NCBI RefSeq assembly: GCF_006351925.1
Contig: NZ_CP040924.1
Coordinates: 2,485,860 to 2,549,859, forward strand
DNA length: 64,000 nt
Source: Clostridium thermarum
Lineage (GTDB): Bacteria; Bacillota; Clostridia; Clostridiales; Clostridiaceae
Reading direction: 5' to 3'
Below, one piece after another: positions 53,677 to 62,030 of this stretch. Every line of letters starts with the position of its first letter. Within the stretch, counting starts at the first letter, position 1. Position numbers and translations under genes: made by a program. Below the pieces are notes generated by a model. That model ran no database searches. It was given only the letters and a program-made list of their open reading frames with translations, and was not told where the DNA came from.

Positions 53677-54954
53677 TTAAGTTATTTTAAATTTAGATAT
53701 TTCAACCTTTAGTTTATCCACACTTTCTTTTGTCTTTATAACTTCTTCTAAAACTTCATTGGATTTATTATTTACTTCCGATATTTTGCTTGCTATATCC
53801 GTAGCACCGGATGCACCTTCACTGGCTGCTTGTGCTACTCCATCTATAGTTTTTAATACATCACTAATAGATCCTAAAAGTTCTTCAGAAGTTGAGCTGA
53901 ACTCCATAACAAGATTATCTACAATTTTTGCATCTTCGCTATATTTATTAGCTACTTCAAGCATAGTTTTGTAATCCTTATCCACATCTGCTGACATAAA
54001 GCTTAAAAGATTGTTAGAGTTTTCTGTAAGGTTTTTAACTGCATTTGTTACTTTACTTGTTATGTTTTGTATTTCATTTACAGTTTCCCTTGACTGTTCT
54101 GCAAGTTTTCTTACTTCTTCAGCTACTACTGAAAATCCTCGCCCTGCTTCTCCAGCCCTTGCTGCTTCTATTGCAGCATTTAATGCTAAAAGATTTGTTT
54201 GTTCTGTTATTTGCATAATAGCATTAGAAAGCAAATTAATCTGTTCCACTACTTTTGATTCTTCTATTGCCTTTTCAAGTCCAGCTTTGGTATTAATAAA
54301 TATTTCATTAGCTCTTTTTTGAGCATTTTCTACATTTTCTTTTGTTTCATAGGCTCTTTTATATATCTCTGCCGCATGCACAGCACCTTCCTGTGATTTT
54401 TCTGCTATGGAATGTATTGCTCTTTCTATTTCCTGTGATGTAGCAGTCATTTCTTCAGCAGAAGCTGCTGTTTCTTCCATACTTGCAGAAAGTTCCTCTG
54501 TAGTTGCAGATACTTCCTCTATATTTTTATTTAGATTAGTTACATTTGAATTTATATTTTTTACAACATTTTCTATTTTATTATATTCATTTACCACATT
54601 ACCTACCAAAGTTTTTAAAGAGTGCTGCATTTCAGCAACATTATTATACAATATACCTATTTCATCATTACTTTTAAATTCACATTTATTAGTTAAATCT
54701 CCATTATTTATAGAATTAAAGCATATATTCAATTTATTTATAGCATTAATTAAAGTAATTTTTCCGATTAAAAAAGAAGTAAATCCAACCATTACACCTG
54801 CTACTATACATATCAAAATAAAATACATGGAATATGAAGACTTCTTATAATAAGTAAAAAAACTCGCCAAAACAGGAAAAATAATTCCCATCAAAACACC
54901 TACAAATATTGATAAGAACAAATATCTTCGAATAACACTTTTATTGAAAATCAC
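53677..54954 (-). CDS. Methyl-accepting chemotaxis protein lacking an external sensor domain
   Basis: 425 aa. Two membrane helices (about 10-33 and 41-64) are separated by only a short loop, so there is no extracytoplasmic ligand domain; a HAMP-like segment (about 65-120) and a signalling hairpin follow, with [20 protein letters not shown] and [18 protein letters not shown]. The start is GTG with AAAGGGG. It may sense membrane or cytoplasmic state or act with partner receptors. Confidence 0.9.
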   Translation of the reverse strand: MIFNKSVIRRYLFLSIFVGVLMGIIFPVLASFFTYYKKSSYSMYFILICIVAGVMVGFTSFLIGKITLINAINKLNICFNSINNGDLTNKCEFKSNDEIGILYNNVAEMQHSLKTLVGNVVNEYNKIENVVKNINSNVTNLNKNIEEVSATTEELSASMEETAASAEEMTATSQEIERAIHSIAEKSQEGAVHAAEIYKRAYETKENVENAQKRANEIFINTKAGLEKAIEESKVVEQINLLSNAIMQITEQTNLLALNAAIEAARAGEAGRGFSVVAEEVRKLAEQSRETVNEIQNITSKVTNAVKNLTENSNNLLSFMSADVDKDYKTMLEVANKYSEDAKIVDNLVMEFSSTSEELLGSISDVLKTIDGVAQAASEGASGATDIASKISEVNNKSNEVLEEVIKTKESVDKLKVEISKFKIT

Positions 54955-55386
54955 AATATTTTCCCCTTTCTTTTATTATGTTCTTATATAAATACCATGA
55001 ATTTATCATGTATTCCACAACTGTATACTATTATTATAAAAAAACATAAAAATAGCAATAAATTTGCAGAATTATATTTAATTTTGAATATAATAATTCT
55101 ATTTCACCTGATGACATAATTATTCATTGGATACTCCTACAGGCTTATTCCCTCCTAATTTCCATAGATACTTACCGAATACCATGAGCAACTTGTCCGG
55201 CGGCTAATTTAAAAAGTCACCGTTTTCGAGGATAAATTATCTGTGAAATTCAAGTCCGGCGTGATAGTGAATGTAAATGAATAAGGGCAAAATGACCAAG
55301 GTACTCTACGGAAATTACAAAGTAAGGTGCTTCATTTTTTAGAACAAACTAGATACACATTTCATAGATAAAAATGTCAACCCACG
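54955..55386. other. Intergenic stretch with a possible serine-recombinase tail
   Basis: 432 bases. On the plus strand 55212-55280 encodes KVTVFEDKLSVKFKSGVIVN and a stop, which resembles the C-terminal strand region of serine recombinases; a short frame MTKVLYGNYKVRCFIF follows at 55290-55340. No start or catalytic part is present. The rest is AT-rich without a recognisable feature. Confidence 0.35.
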
Positions 55387-56211
55387 TTATACTTTACGAA
55401 ACATGATTTTTCTGTACTTGTATGTTATAACAGATACAGTAATAAAAAGAGTAGCAAGTAAAATAACCGCTCCTTTTTCTGAAAAAATTAATGGAGCAAT
55501 ACCAAGCGATAAATTTCCCACTGCATGAAGTAACATAGAACCAAACACGCTACCATTGCTCATTATATAAAGTAAGGTTATTAAAATGGATATCATTACT
55601 GTATATAGTAAATAACCCAAAATTGCTGGAATTTTTCCGAAGGAATTCAAAATATTTTGTGTTGTTCCATTTATAAAAAACAAGGGCATATGCCAAAACG
55701 ACCAAATTATCCCAATCAATACCGCTGATTTCATCGGCGATGCTTTCCACAGCAGTCGCTTAAGCGCAAAGCCCCGCCACCCCGCCTCTTCGCCCAGCGG
55801 CCCCATAAAAATAAAAATGTAAGCAAAAGCCACAGGAACAAACCAAGGAGCAAACTGCATCTGAGGAAGAGTTTCTCTTGAAAGAGAAAAAATCAGGCAG
55901 GATACCGCTGATACTATTGGTAGGACTAAGAAGACGAATAATAGCCATTTTACCTTAATATGTATATTTAGCAATGATTTAAATAATGAATACACTTCCG
56001 CTTTCCCGCCGAATATGTATGCAAAAATAAAACCGGTCACAGATGGAACAAAAGTACCAACAGTTACAAAGAAATTATAAGGGAGCGCCAAATTAACACC
56101 AAAATTTTGTATCAGCAATGCAGGAAACCACAGAAACCAAGAAAATAAAATAGTGGTTATAAAAAACATAATAACTTCATGTTTTGATTTAAGCCTGTCT
56201 ATAAATTTCAT
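55387..56211 (-). CDS. CPBP family intramembrane metalloprotease
   Basis: 274 aa, about eight membrane helices. Abi/CPBP (Rce1-like) motifs: EEAGWRGFALKRL near residue 140, IIWSFWHMPLFF near 167 and a third, MLLHAVGNLSLG near 225, providing the Glu-Glu, His and His/Asn residues of the catalytic site. GGAGGATATGTA precedes the ATG. It stands alone between IS debris. Known relatives process peptides or protect against bacteriocins; the substrate here is unknown. Confidence 0.9.
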   Translation of the reverse strand: MKFIDRLKSKHEVIMFFITTILFSWFLWFPALLIQNFGVNLALPYNFFVTVGTFVPSVTGFIFAYIFGGKAEVYSLFKSLLNIHIKVKWLLFVFLVLPIVSAVSCLIFSLSRETLPQMQFAPWFVPVAFAYIFIFMGPLGEEAGWRGFALKRLLWKASPMKSAVLIGIIWSFWHMPLFFINGTTQNILNSFGKIPAILGYLLYTVMISILITLLYIMSNGSVFGSMLLHAVGNLSLGIAPLIFSEKGAVILLATLFITVSVITYKYRKIMFRKV

Positions 56212-56243
56212 TACATATCCTCCTTATGGTGTTAGTATATTAG

Positions 56244-56836
56244 TGTAGACACAAAAAGCCGAACTCCTTAAAATATAAAAAGAGAAGGAAGTGTCTACAA
56301 TGGCAAAAGGGCAAAAGTATTATAGACAAGAATTTAGAAAGACAATTGTAGAACCCTATAACTCTGGTAAGAGTTTGGGAGAGCTTAGCAGCGAATATGG
56401 CATATCAAAATCAACAATCAATGGATGGATTAAAAACGCTAAATCAACAACTGCGGATAAAGATACAACTATAACATCAGCAGAGTATCAGGCAATGTTA
56501 AAGAAGATGGCAAGGCTTGAGGAGGAAAATAAAATATTAAAAAAAGCCATGGCCATATTGGCAAGCTCATTTCACCGCCGCCTTTTCCGTCTATACAACC
56601 CTGCTCGCCGGAAGCCGCCCCAGATGGGCTGTGGATGTTTTTCCTCAAACAACCACACACATAAAAATACAGGGCTATCAACTTTGGGAAACAGATTTGA
56701 TGAATGCATGTCTAGGTTTGAGTTTGAAACCTATGTTCAAGGGTATGAAGCTGTAAGTGATTGGATAACTTACTACAATACTGTTAGAATACATTCAGGA
56801 ATAAACTATAAAGCTCCACAAAGCTACTATTTATAA
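56244..56836 (+). pseudogene. IS3-family transposase, internally rearranged
   Basis: The left end starts TGTAGACACAAAAAGCCG; ATG 56300 opens the orfA helix-turn-helix (YYRQEFRKTIVEPYNSGKSL, EYGISKSTINGWIKNAKS) and leucine zipper (LEEENKILKKAMAILAS). About 130 bases of GC-richer, unrelated sequence follow (56575-56705), then the very end of orfB (FETYVQGYEAVSDWITYYNT and IRIHSGINYKAPQSYY-like residues). All frames happen to be joined into one 181-codon ORF, but the DDE core is missing, so it is inactive. Confidence 0.82.
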
Positions 56837-56861
56837 GGTTATAGTAGGATTAGCTTCGTCT

Positions 56862-57719
56862 CTAAATAAAATAATCTACATTTTCATTTGCAAATTCACG
56901 GAATGTTCGAGGTTGTTTCCCTGTGATTTTATAGAATCCGTCGGTTACCATTTTCGCAGTCCCCATCCTTGTCATGAAGTAAAGAGCTACTGTTACATTT
57001 ACATAATTTTTGTCTAATCCCCTCTTTTTAATATAGTAACTTCTATATTTTAAGAAACCTGGTTTTCTATAAATGATTTTCTTCCCAGTAACATCACTTA
57101 AAATTTCCGCTATTTGATAATAATCTAAAGATTCCGGCCCCGTGATAGTATGAGCAGTGTTCTTATACTTTTCAGGTTCATGTAATAACGTTGCTATCGA
57201 AAGTCCTATGTCTGCTGCATCAATAAAGCTTGTTTTACTTCTGCCAGCAGGAATAAATATTTCATTTTTTTCAATAATTTCTACTGAATGAATACCCGAT
57301 AAATTCTGCATAAAAAAACCTGGTCGAACATGAGCATAAGGAATTCCTACTTTTTCAATATACTTCTCAATTTTATAATGAGGAGGTAGGGGGTTTTTTT
57401 CAACACCCATTAAAGATAAAAAAGAAACCAGTTTAATATCATAAGATCTCATAGCATCGATAAAGGGATACAGGTCCTCTGGATTTCCAAGGTGTGGGGG
57501 TCTCATCAAAAACACTCTATCTACTTCTTTTAGTGCCTCATCAAATGTTTTTTTATCCGTAAAATCAAGTTTCACAGCACTAACGATATCACCAAATAGA
57601 CTCTTTATTTTAGTGATGTCAATATCTCCGGCTACAACTTGCTCCCCTTTGGCTATTAACTCTTTTACTACAAACTTACCTACATTCCCTAATGCACCTG
57701 TTACTAATACCTTCATCAT
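56862..57719 (-). CDS. NmrA/SDR-a family NAD(P)H-binding protein
   Basis: 285 aa atypical SDR: VLVTGALGNVGKFVVKELIA at the N-terminus is the Rossmann glycine motif; KLVSFLSLMGVEKNPLPPHY and YAHVRPGFFMQNLSGI are typical of NmrA/azoreductase-like proteins, with TITGPESLDYYQIAEILSDV near the C-terminus. It may be a quinone or azo reductase or a redox sensor. Its start overlaps the MarR gene by four bases, and GGAGAGGAA precedes it, so the pair is co-regulated. Confidence 0.87.
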   Translation of the reverse strand: MMKVLVTGALGNVGKFVVKELIAKGEQVVAGDIDITKIKSLFGDIVSAVKLDFTDKKTFDEALKEVDRVFLMRPPHLGNPEDLYPFIDAMRSYDIKLVSFLSLMGVEKNPLPPHYKIEKYIEKVGIPYAHVRPGFFMQNLSGIHSVEIIEKNEIFIPAGRSKTSFIDAADIGLSIATLLHEPEKYKNTAHTITGPESLDYYQIAEILSDVTGKKIIYRKPGFLKYRSYYIKKRGLDKNYVNVTVALYFMTRMGTAKMVTDGFYKITGKQPRTFREFANENVDYFI

Positions 57720-58141
57720 TTCCTCTCCTTACTTAGTATTGTATTTGCTTTTTCCATAAGATCAATAAATGTTCTGAAGTCCTTTGTTCCCATTTTTTTT
57801 TCTAACAATGCTATTGATTTAAAGTATTCCTCATGAGTTGATGTTACCAATCCTATTCCTTTATCAGTTATAGAAAGAACATAACTTCTTCTATCAGTAG
57901 GAGATGGGATCTTTACTAAATATCCTTTCCGAACAAGCTCATTAACCATAGCGGTTACTGAAGGTTTTGCAATTTGAAAGAAATTGCTAATCATTAACGG
58001 GGTAACACCTTCATTTTGTTTTTGCACATAAATTAACACACCCATCTCACTTGATTTAATTGGTAACCCTTTTTTTGTATACATTTGTAGCCTGCAAAAC
58101 ATTGCTATTTCTTCGGCTGCTCTAATAATTTTTTCTTGCAT
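57716..58141 (-). CDS. MarR family transcriptional regulator
   Basis: 141 aa winged-helix regulator: VTPLMISNFFQIAKPSVTAM is the DNA-recognition helix-turn-helix and IPSPTDRRSYVLSITDKG the wing with the conserved DRR. ATG 58141 has GAGGGAGG at ideal spacing; the frame opens five codons earlier. It lies directly behind a perfect 7-1-7 palindrome at its promoter, so autorepression is likely; the effector may be a phenolic or quinone substrate of the NmrA-like enzyme downstream. Confidence 0.92.
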   Translation of the reverse strand: MQEKIIRAAEEIAMFCRLQMYTKKGLPIKSSEMGVLIYVQKQNEGVTPLMISNFFQIAKPSVTAMVNELVRKGYLVKIPSPTDRRSYVLSITDKGIGLVTSTHEEYFKSIALLEKKMGTKDFRTFIDLMEKANTILSKERK

Positions 58142-58164
58142 TATATCCTCCCTCAATCTATTTA

Positions 58165-58188
58165 GTTAGTTTAACTAACCAAATTATA
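58165..58188 (-). promoter_or_regulatory. MarR promoter and palindromic operator
   Basis: The -10 TATAAT (58188-58183, minus) is followed within three bases by the perfect palindrome GTTAGTTTAACTAAC (58165-58179), the size expected for a MarR dimer, placed over the transcription start. Confidence 0.7.
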
Positions 58189-58402
58189 CTACTTAAACTT
58201 CTCATTATCAACCCCGTTATGAAATAATTTGGAATATTTTTACGTTTTTTTTGCCTTATCAACACACCCCTACTGTCATTTTGCAAAATAAAGTAGTAAC
58301 ATTTTTAAAATTATTTCAGGAGAAAATTTACTATAATCTAAAAATTTTTTCAGATTGTAGCAGGTCTGCTATTAGAGTTTTTCAAATTACAGTAGGATTA
58401 TG

Positions 58403-58428
58403 AAAAAAAGACCGCTCACGCAGTCTTT
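58403..58428 (-). terminator. Terminator after mgsA
   Basis: Stem AAAGAC/GTCTTT with the inner CG pairs (58407-58412 with 58423-58428) followed on the minus strand by a seven-T run. The rest of 58189-58402 is AT-rich without a visible feature. Confidence 0.65.
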
Positions 58429-58438
58429 CAGTCTTTAC

Positions 58439-58807
58439 TTACCTTGATTTCAGTGCCTTTACCACTACTTCCGCAGAGCCAATGTTGGTTGCCAGCGGTA
58501 TGCAGTGTACGTCACAAAGCCTTAGAAGTGCAGTTACATCAGGTTCATGTGGTTGTGCTGTGAGAGGGTCTCTTAAAAAGATCACAATGTCTATTCCTCC
58601 CTCTGCCAGTCTCCCTCCTATTTGCTGGTCACCACCCAAGGGACCGGATAGGAATCTGTGGACATTCAAACCTGTTGCTTCTGAAATTAACTTTCCGGTA
58701 GTACCTGTTCCAAAAAGCTGATGCTCTTGAAATACATCTTTGTACCTTTTTACAAACTCAATCATATCATCTTTTTTCTTATCATGGGCAATTAATGCAA
58801 TCCTCAT
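58439..58807 (-). CDS. mgsA: Methylglyoxal synthase
   Basis: 122 aa enzyme converting dihydroxyacetone phosphate to methylglyoxal and phosphate, a glycolytic bypass under phosphate limitation. Motifs: [36 protein letters not shown] and [17 protein letters not shown] with the catalytic Asp/His residues. AAGGGGGAG precedes the ATG. It follows rodA by 26 bases, the usual clostridial order. Confidence 0.96.
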   Translation of the reverse strand: MRIALIAHDKKKDDMIEFVKRYKDVFQEHQLFGTGTTGKLISEATGLNVHRFLSGPLGGDQQIGGRLAEGGIDIVIFLRDPLTAQPHEPDVTALLRLCDVHCIPLATNIGSAEVVVKALKSR

Positions 58808-58833
58808 TAGTGCTCCCCCTTAAGTAAAATTAT

Positions 58834-59961
58834 TTAAAAGTTTATCTTCTTTTTCCTCATCCCTACGTTCACTACCAAGCCCAATGCTATAAAATTAGTC
58901 ATCATAGAACTTCCTCCATAGCTCATAAATGGCAATGTAATACCGGTTATAGGCATAATACCAATAGTCATACCTATATTCTGGATTATTGAGAATAGAA
59001 ATGAGGAAAATACTCCTATACATATTATGCTGCCAAATAGGTCCTTACTTCTCTTTGCAATTTTGAGTATTTTATAGAGTAAAATACTGTATAAAATCAG
59101 CAGGGTTAAGGCTCCAATAAAGCCCCACTTTTCTCCGACCATGGAGAATATAAAATCTGTATACGCCTCCGGAACAAATTGGGATACAAAGCTTGAGCCT
59201 GCACGTTCTCCGACTTTGGCACCGCTGCCGAATATACCTCCGGACCCAATGCCAATCTGAGATTGAATCAGCTGTAAGCCATAGCCCAACTCATCAGACT
59301 CCGGGTTCAAGAATATGGTCAATCTCTTTTTCCAGTAGGTGGGCATTAGGCCTGAGTTCCAAACACTTACTATCATGACTACAATGGCTGTTAATCCGCC
59401 AAATATCACCTTTAAATTTAAACCGGATACAAAATATATTCCTAAAACTATAAAGAAGCAAACCATGGTCATCCCCATGTCCGGTTGTATTACAATCAGT
59501 GCCATAGGAACTGCCGCATAAAAGGTCAGTATAAAAAAGTTCTTAATGTTGTTTATGTTGCCTTCCATGTCGTCTAACTTTTTTGCCAATATTATTATCA
59601 TGCCCAGCTTTGCGAACTCTGAAGGCTGAATAGCTCTGCTTCCTATGCTGATCCATGCTGAGGCTCCTTTTACTGCCTTACTGGTAAGGTCATTATATAA
59701 AAGCAGCAGCACTCCTGCCCAATAAATTAAGCTGGCATAGTTGGACAATATTGTATAGTCCACTATTACAACCACATATAGCACAGCTAGGCCTACTGCA
59801 AGCCACATGAGTTGAAGCTTTGCATAGTAGATTCCATATTTTGTCATGGTGGCATTGTAAATATTTATAGTTCCAAAGAGTACAATTAAAATAGCTACAA
59901 GAATTAGTCCAAAATCAAAGTATTTAATTAATTTTCTATCTATTGTAAGCTTATCAAGCAT
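58834..59961 (-). CDS. rodA: Rod shape-determining protein RodA (SEDS glycosyltransferase)
   Basis: 375 aa SEDS-family peptidoglycan polymerase with about ten membrane helices, working with a class B penicillin-binding protein in lateral wall synthesis. Motifs: GASAWISIGSRAIQPSEFAK, VIQPDMGMTMVCF, QSQIGIGSGGIFGSG, FVPEAYTDFIFSMVGEKWG and TLPFMSYGGSSMM. The catalytic-type Asp lies in the EAYTDFIF region. ATG 59961 with GGAGGTTG is chosen; the TTG at 59979 lies inside the ribosome site. It follows minE after a terminator. Confidence 0.95.
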   Translation of the reverse strand: MLDKLTIDRKLIKYFDFGLILVAILIVLFGTINIYNATMTKYGIYYAKLQLMWLAVGLAVLYVVVIVDYTILSNYASLIYWAGVLLLLYNDLTSKAVKGASAWISIGSRAIQPSEFAKLGMIIILAKKLDDMEGNINNIKNFFILTFYAAVPMALIVIQPDMGMTMVCFFIVLGIYFVSGLNLKVIFGGLTAIVVMIVSVWNSGLMPTYWKKRLTIFLNPESDELGYGLQLIQSQIGIGSGGIFGSGAKVGERAGSSFVSQFVPEAYTDFIFSMVGEKWGFIGALTLLILYSILLYKILKIAKRSKDLFGSIICIGVFSSFLFSIIQNIGMTIGIMPITGITLPFMSYGGSSMMTNFIALGLVVNVGMRKKKINF

Positions 59962-60045
59962 TTTCTCAACCTCCAACAATTTAGATTATAGCAGTTTGGC
60001 AGAAAAAAAGCTACGGAATAATCTTAACTATTCATTAAGAATTAA

Positions 60046-60072
60046 TAAAAAAAGTACAGCCTACGCTGTACT
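60046..60072 (-). terminator. Terminator between minE and rodA
   Basis: Perfect 8-bp stem AGTACAGC/GCTGTACT (60053-60060 with 60065-60072), 4-base loop, then seven Ts on the minus strand. It overlaps the minE stop codon. Confidence 0.8.
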
Positions 60073-60344
60073 TATCTGTCAATTCTTGCCTTTCTGATTG
60101 GAATGTTTGCCACCAAAGCCGGAAGATTCCCTTCTTCCGCATCAGTTCTGGTAAGAGCTATTTCAACTTCTGAGCTATCGATCTCTACGTACTTTGAAAT
60201 GACATCCAATATTTCCTGTCTGATTACATCCATTATTTCAGGAGAAAGGGATGACCTGTCATGTATTAGTATGAGTCTTAATCTATCCTTTGCTACATCC
60301 TTAGAGGCTGATTTATTTATACTAAATATTTTAAGTAAATCCAT
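60072..60344 (-). CDS. minE: Cell division topological specificity factor MinE
   Basis: 90 aa. The anti-MinCD region KDVAKDRLRLILIHDRSSLS near residue 16 is well conserved, followed by the topological-specificity domain with VISKYVEIDSSEVEIAL. MinE releases MinD from the membrane and drives its oscillation. It lies five bases after minD with GGGAGGTT as ribosome site. MinE together with MinD marks an oscillating Min system, as in clostridia rather than Bacillus. Confidence 0.96.
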   Translation of the reverse strand: MDLLKIFSINKSASKDVAKDRLRLILIHDRSSLSPEIMDVIRQEILDVISKYVEIDSSEVEIALTRTDAEEGNLPALVANIPIRKARIDR

Positions 60345-60349
60345 AACTC

Positions 60350-61150
60350 TTAACCTCCCATTTTAAAGAGTTTCTTGAAGGCATTGAGTAGTCCACCGCC
60401 TTCGCCTTCCAAGTTCATAAGAGGAACTTCTTCTCCCGTAATTCTCCTAGCAATATTCTTGAAGGCTTGTCCTGAAGAAGCTTTTTCATCTAAAACGATT
60501 GGCTCCCCTTTGTTTGTGGATATAGTTATATTCCTATCATCCGGTACTACCCCTATAAGCTTTACTGATAAGGTATCAATTATATCAGTTATACTTAACA
60601 TGTCGCCCTTCTTAACCATTTCTATATTCAAACGGTTAATAAGTAATTGATGGTCTTCTATACCCTTTGCATCCAGTTTTCCGATTACTCTATCGGCATC
60701 TCTTACGGATGTAACTTCCGGATTAACTACAACCACAGCCCTGTCTGCACCAACAATGGCATTTTCAAAGCCCTGCTCTATTCCTGCTGGACAATCTATT
60801 AATACATAGTCGAACTCTTCCTTTAGTTCCCTTACCAATTTAAGCATGTCCTGAGATTTTATATCGTTCTTGTCTCTTGTTTGAGCTGTTGGCAATAAGA
60901 ATAAATTGTTTAATCTTTTATCCTTTATCATTGCCTGTTTCAGTCTGCATCTATTTTCAATTACATCAATCAGTGTATAGACTATTCTGTTTTCCAGTCC
61001 CATAAGCACGTCTAAATTTCTCAGACCTGTATCACCATCTATTACTACCACCTTTTTGCCCATAGACGCCAATGCAGTCCCAATATTTGCAGTAGTTGTT
61101 GTCTTTCCTACTCCACCCTTACCGGATGTTATTACAATCGCTTCTCCCAT
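60350..61150 (-). CDS. minD: Septum site-determining protein MinD
   Basis: 266 aa deviant Walker A ATPase: ITSGKGGVGKTTTTANIG near residue 7, VIDGDTGLRNLDVLMGLENR near 40, DYVLIDCPAGIEQGF near 115 and a C-terminal amphipathic membrane-targeting helix (LLNAFKKLFKMG). It recruits MinC to the membrane to block division at the poles. GGAGGT precedes the ATG; 16 bases separate it from minC. Confidence 0.97.
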   Translation of the reverse strand: MGEAIVITSGKGGVGKTTTTANIGTALASMGKKVVVIDGDTGLRNLDVLMGLENRIVYTLIDVIENRCRLKQAMIKDKRLNNLFLLPTAQTRDKNDIKSQDMLKLVRELKEEFDYVLIDCPAGIEQGFENAIVGADRAVVVVNPEVTSVRDADRVIGKLDAKGIEDHQLLINRLNIEMVKKGDMLSITDIIDTLSVKLIGVVPDDRNITISTNKGEPIVLDEKASSGQAFKNIARRITGEEVPLMNLEGEGGGLLNAFKKLFKMGG

Positions 61151-61166
61151 TTTTCTACCTCCGTTA

Positions 61167-61796
61167 TTAAATAAATTTATTGGGTAAATATGGCTCCACT
61201 ACTATTGAACCATCCTTGATTTTTGCTACTTCAGGGAATTGAGGCTTTAAATTATCCTCCGGCGATCTCGTTACCAAGTCACCGATTTGCAGTATTTCCG
61301 GTTGAAGTGAAAAGGCTGCAACTATAGCTCTTTCGTCCCCACCTAATCCAGCATGTACATATCCCCTTAATTGCCCTAATACTATGACATTGCCCCCGGC
61401 AAAGATCTCTGATCCCGGGTTTACATCGCCCACAATGACAAGATTTCCCGTATAGTCGATTCTCTGTCCGCCTCTGACAGTTTTTCTAATAAACTTAGTC
61501 TTTCCTTCAGTAACTCCCCTAAAACCTTTTAAAGTCTTTTCTTCTATCTCCTCAAAAATACAATCCTTGATTTCAAAGTCATTTAGAAGTACATCCTTTA
61601 GCCTGCTTGCTTCTCTTTCATTTATTCTTTTTAAGTCTGTAGTAAGCTTCATAGTAGAATCTTTATAAAATCTTTTACCTCTGGACAGCTTTTCTATGAA
61701 TGCATCCAGCATATCGTCAAAACTATTGAATTTATTCATATCTATTACTGCGTTCAAACCATCTTTGTTGCCTTTAATAAAAATTCTGTCCTCCAT
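61167..61796 (-). CDS. minC: Septum site-determining protein MinC
   Basis: 209 aa FtsZ-assembly inhibitor. The N-terminal domain (1-100, [15 protein letters not shown] onwards) and the C-terminal beta-helical domain with [40 protein letters not shown] and [18 protein letters not shown] are clear. ATG 61796 with TTGGAGG is used; the frame opens eight codons earlier. First gene of minCDE, with its own promoter and a terminator between it and the penicillin-binding protein gene. Confidence 0.96.
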   Translation of the reverse strand: MEDRIFIKGNKDGLNAVIDMNKFNSFDDMLDAFIEKLSRGKRFYKDSTMKLTTDLKRINEREASRLKDVLLNDFEIKDCIFEEIEEKTLKGFRGVTEGKTKFIRKTVRGGQRIDYTGNLVIVGDVNPGSEIFAGGNVIVLGQLRGYVHAGLGGDERAIVAAFSLQPEILQIGDLVTRSPEDNLKPQFPEVAKIKDGSIVVEPYLPNKFI

Positions 61797-61820
61797 AGAT
61801 AAAAACCTCCAAATGTACAA

Positions 61821-61850
61821 ATTGTACTACAAACATCTATAATATTTCAA
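61821..61850 (-). promoter_or_regulatory. Probable promoter of minCDE
   Basis: Minus strand TTGAAA (61850-61845), 18 bases, TACAAT (61826-61821). The palindrome GTACAAATTGTAC (61815-61827) overlaps the -10. Confidence 0.55.
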
Positions 61851-61983
61851 CAAACATAGATTAAATTCCTTCTTATTTTCAAATAAATTTCTTATATTGT
61901 CAAGTAAACTATTCTGTTATCATCGAAACATACCACTTATTGTCATATTTGTTCAAAACCCTTGCAAATAACGGGTAAAAATT

Positions 61984-62014
61984 AAAGGAAACCCAATTAG
62001 GTTGGATTTCCTTT
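61984..62014 (-). terminator. Terminator after the class B penicillin-binding protein gene
   Basis: Stem AAAGGAAA/TTTCCTTT (61984-61991 with 62007-62014), extended by CCAA/TTGG with a bulge, then AATTTTTAC on the minus strand. Confidence 0.7.
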
Positions 62015-62030
62015 AAAAATGCATATATAA

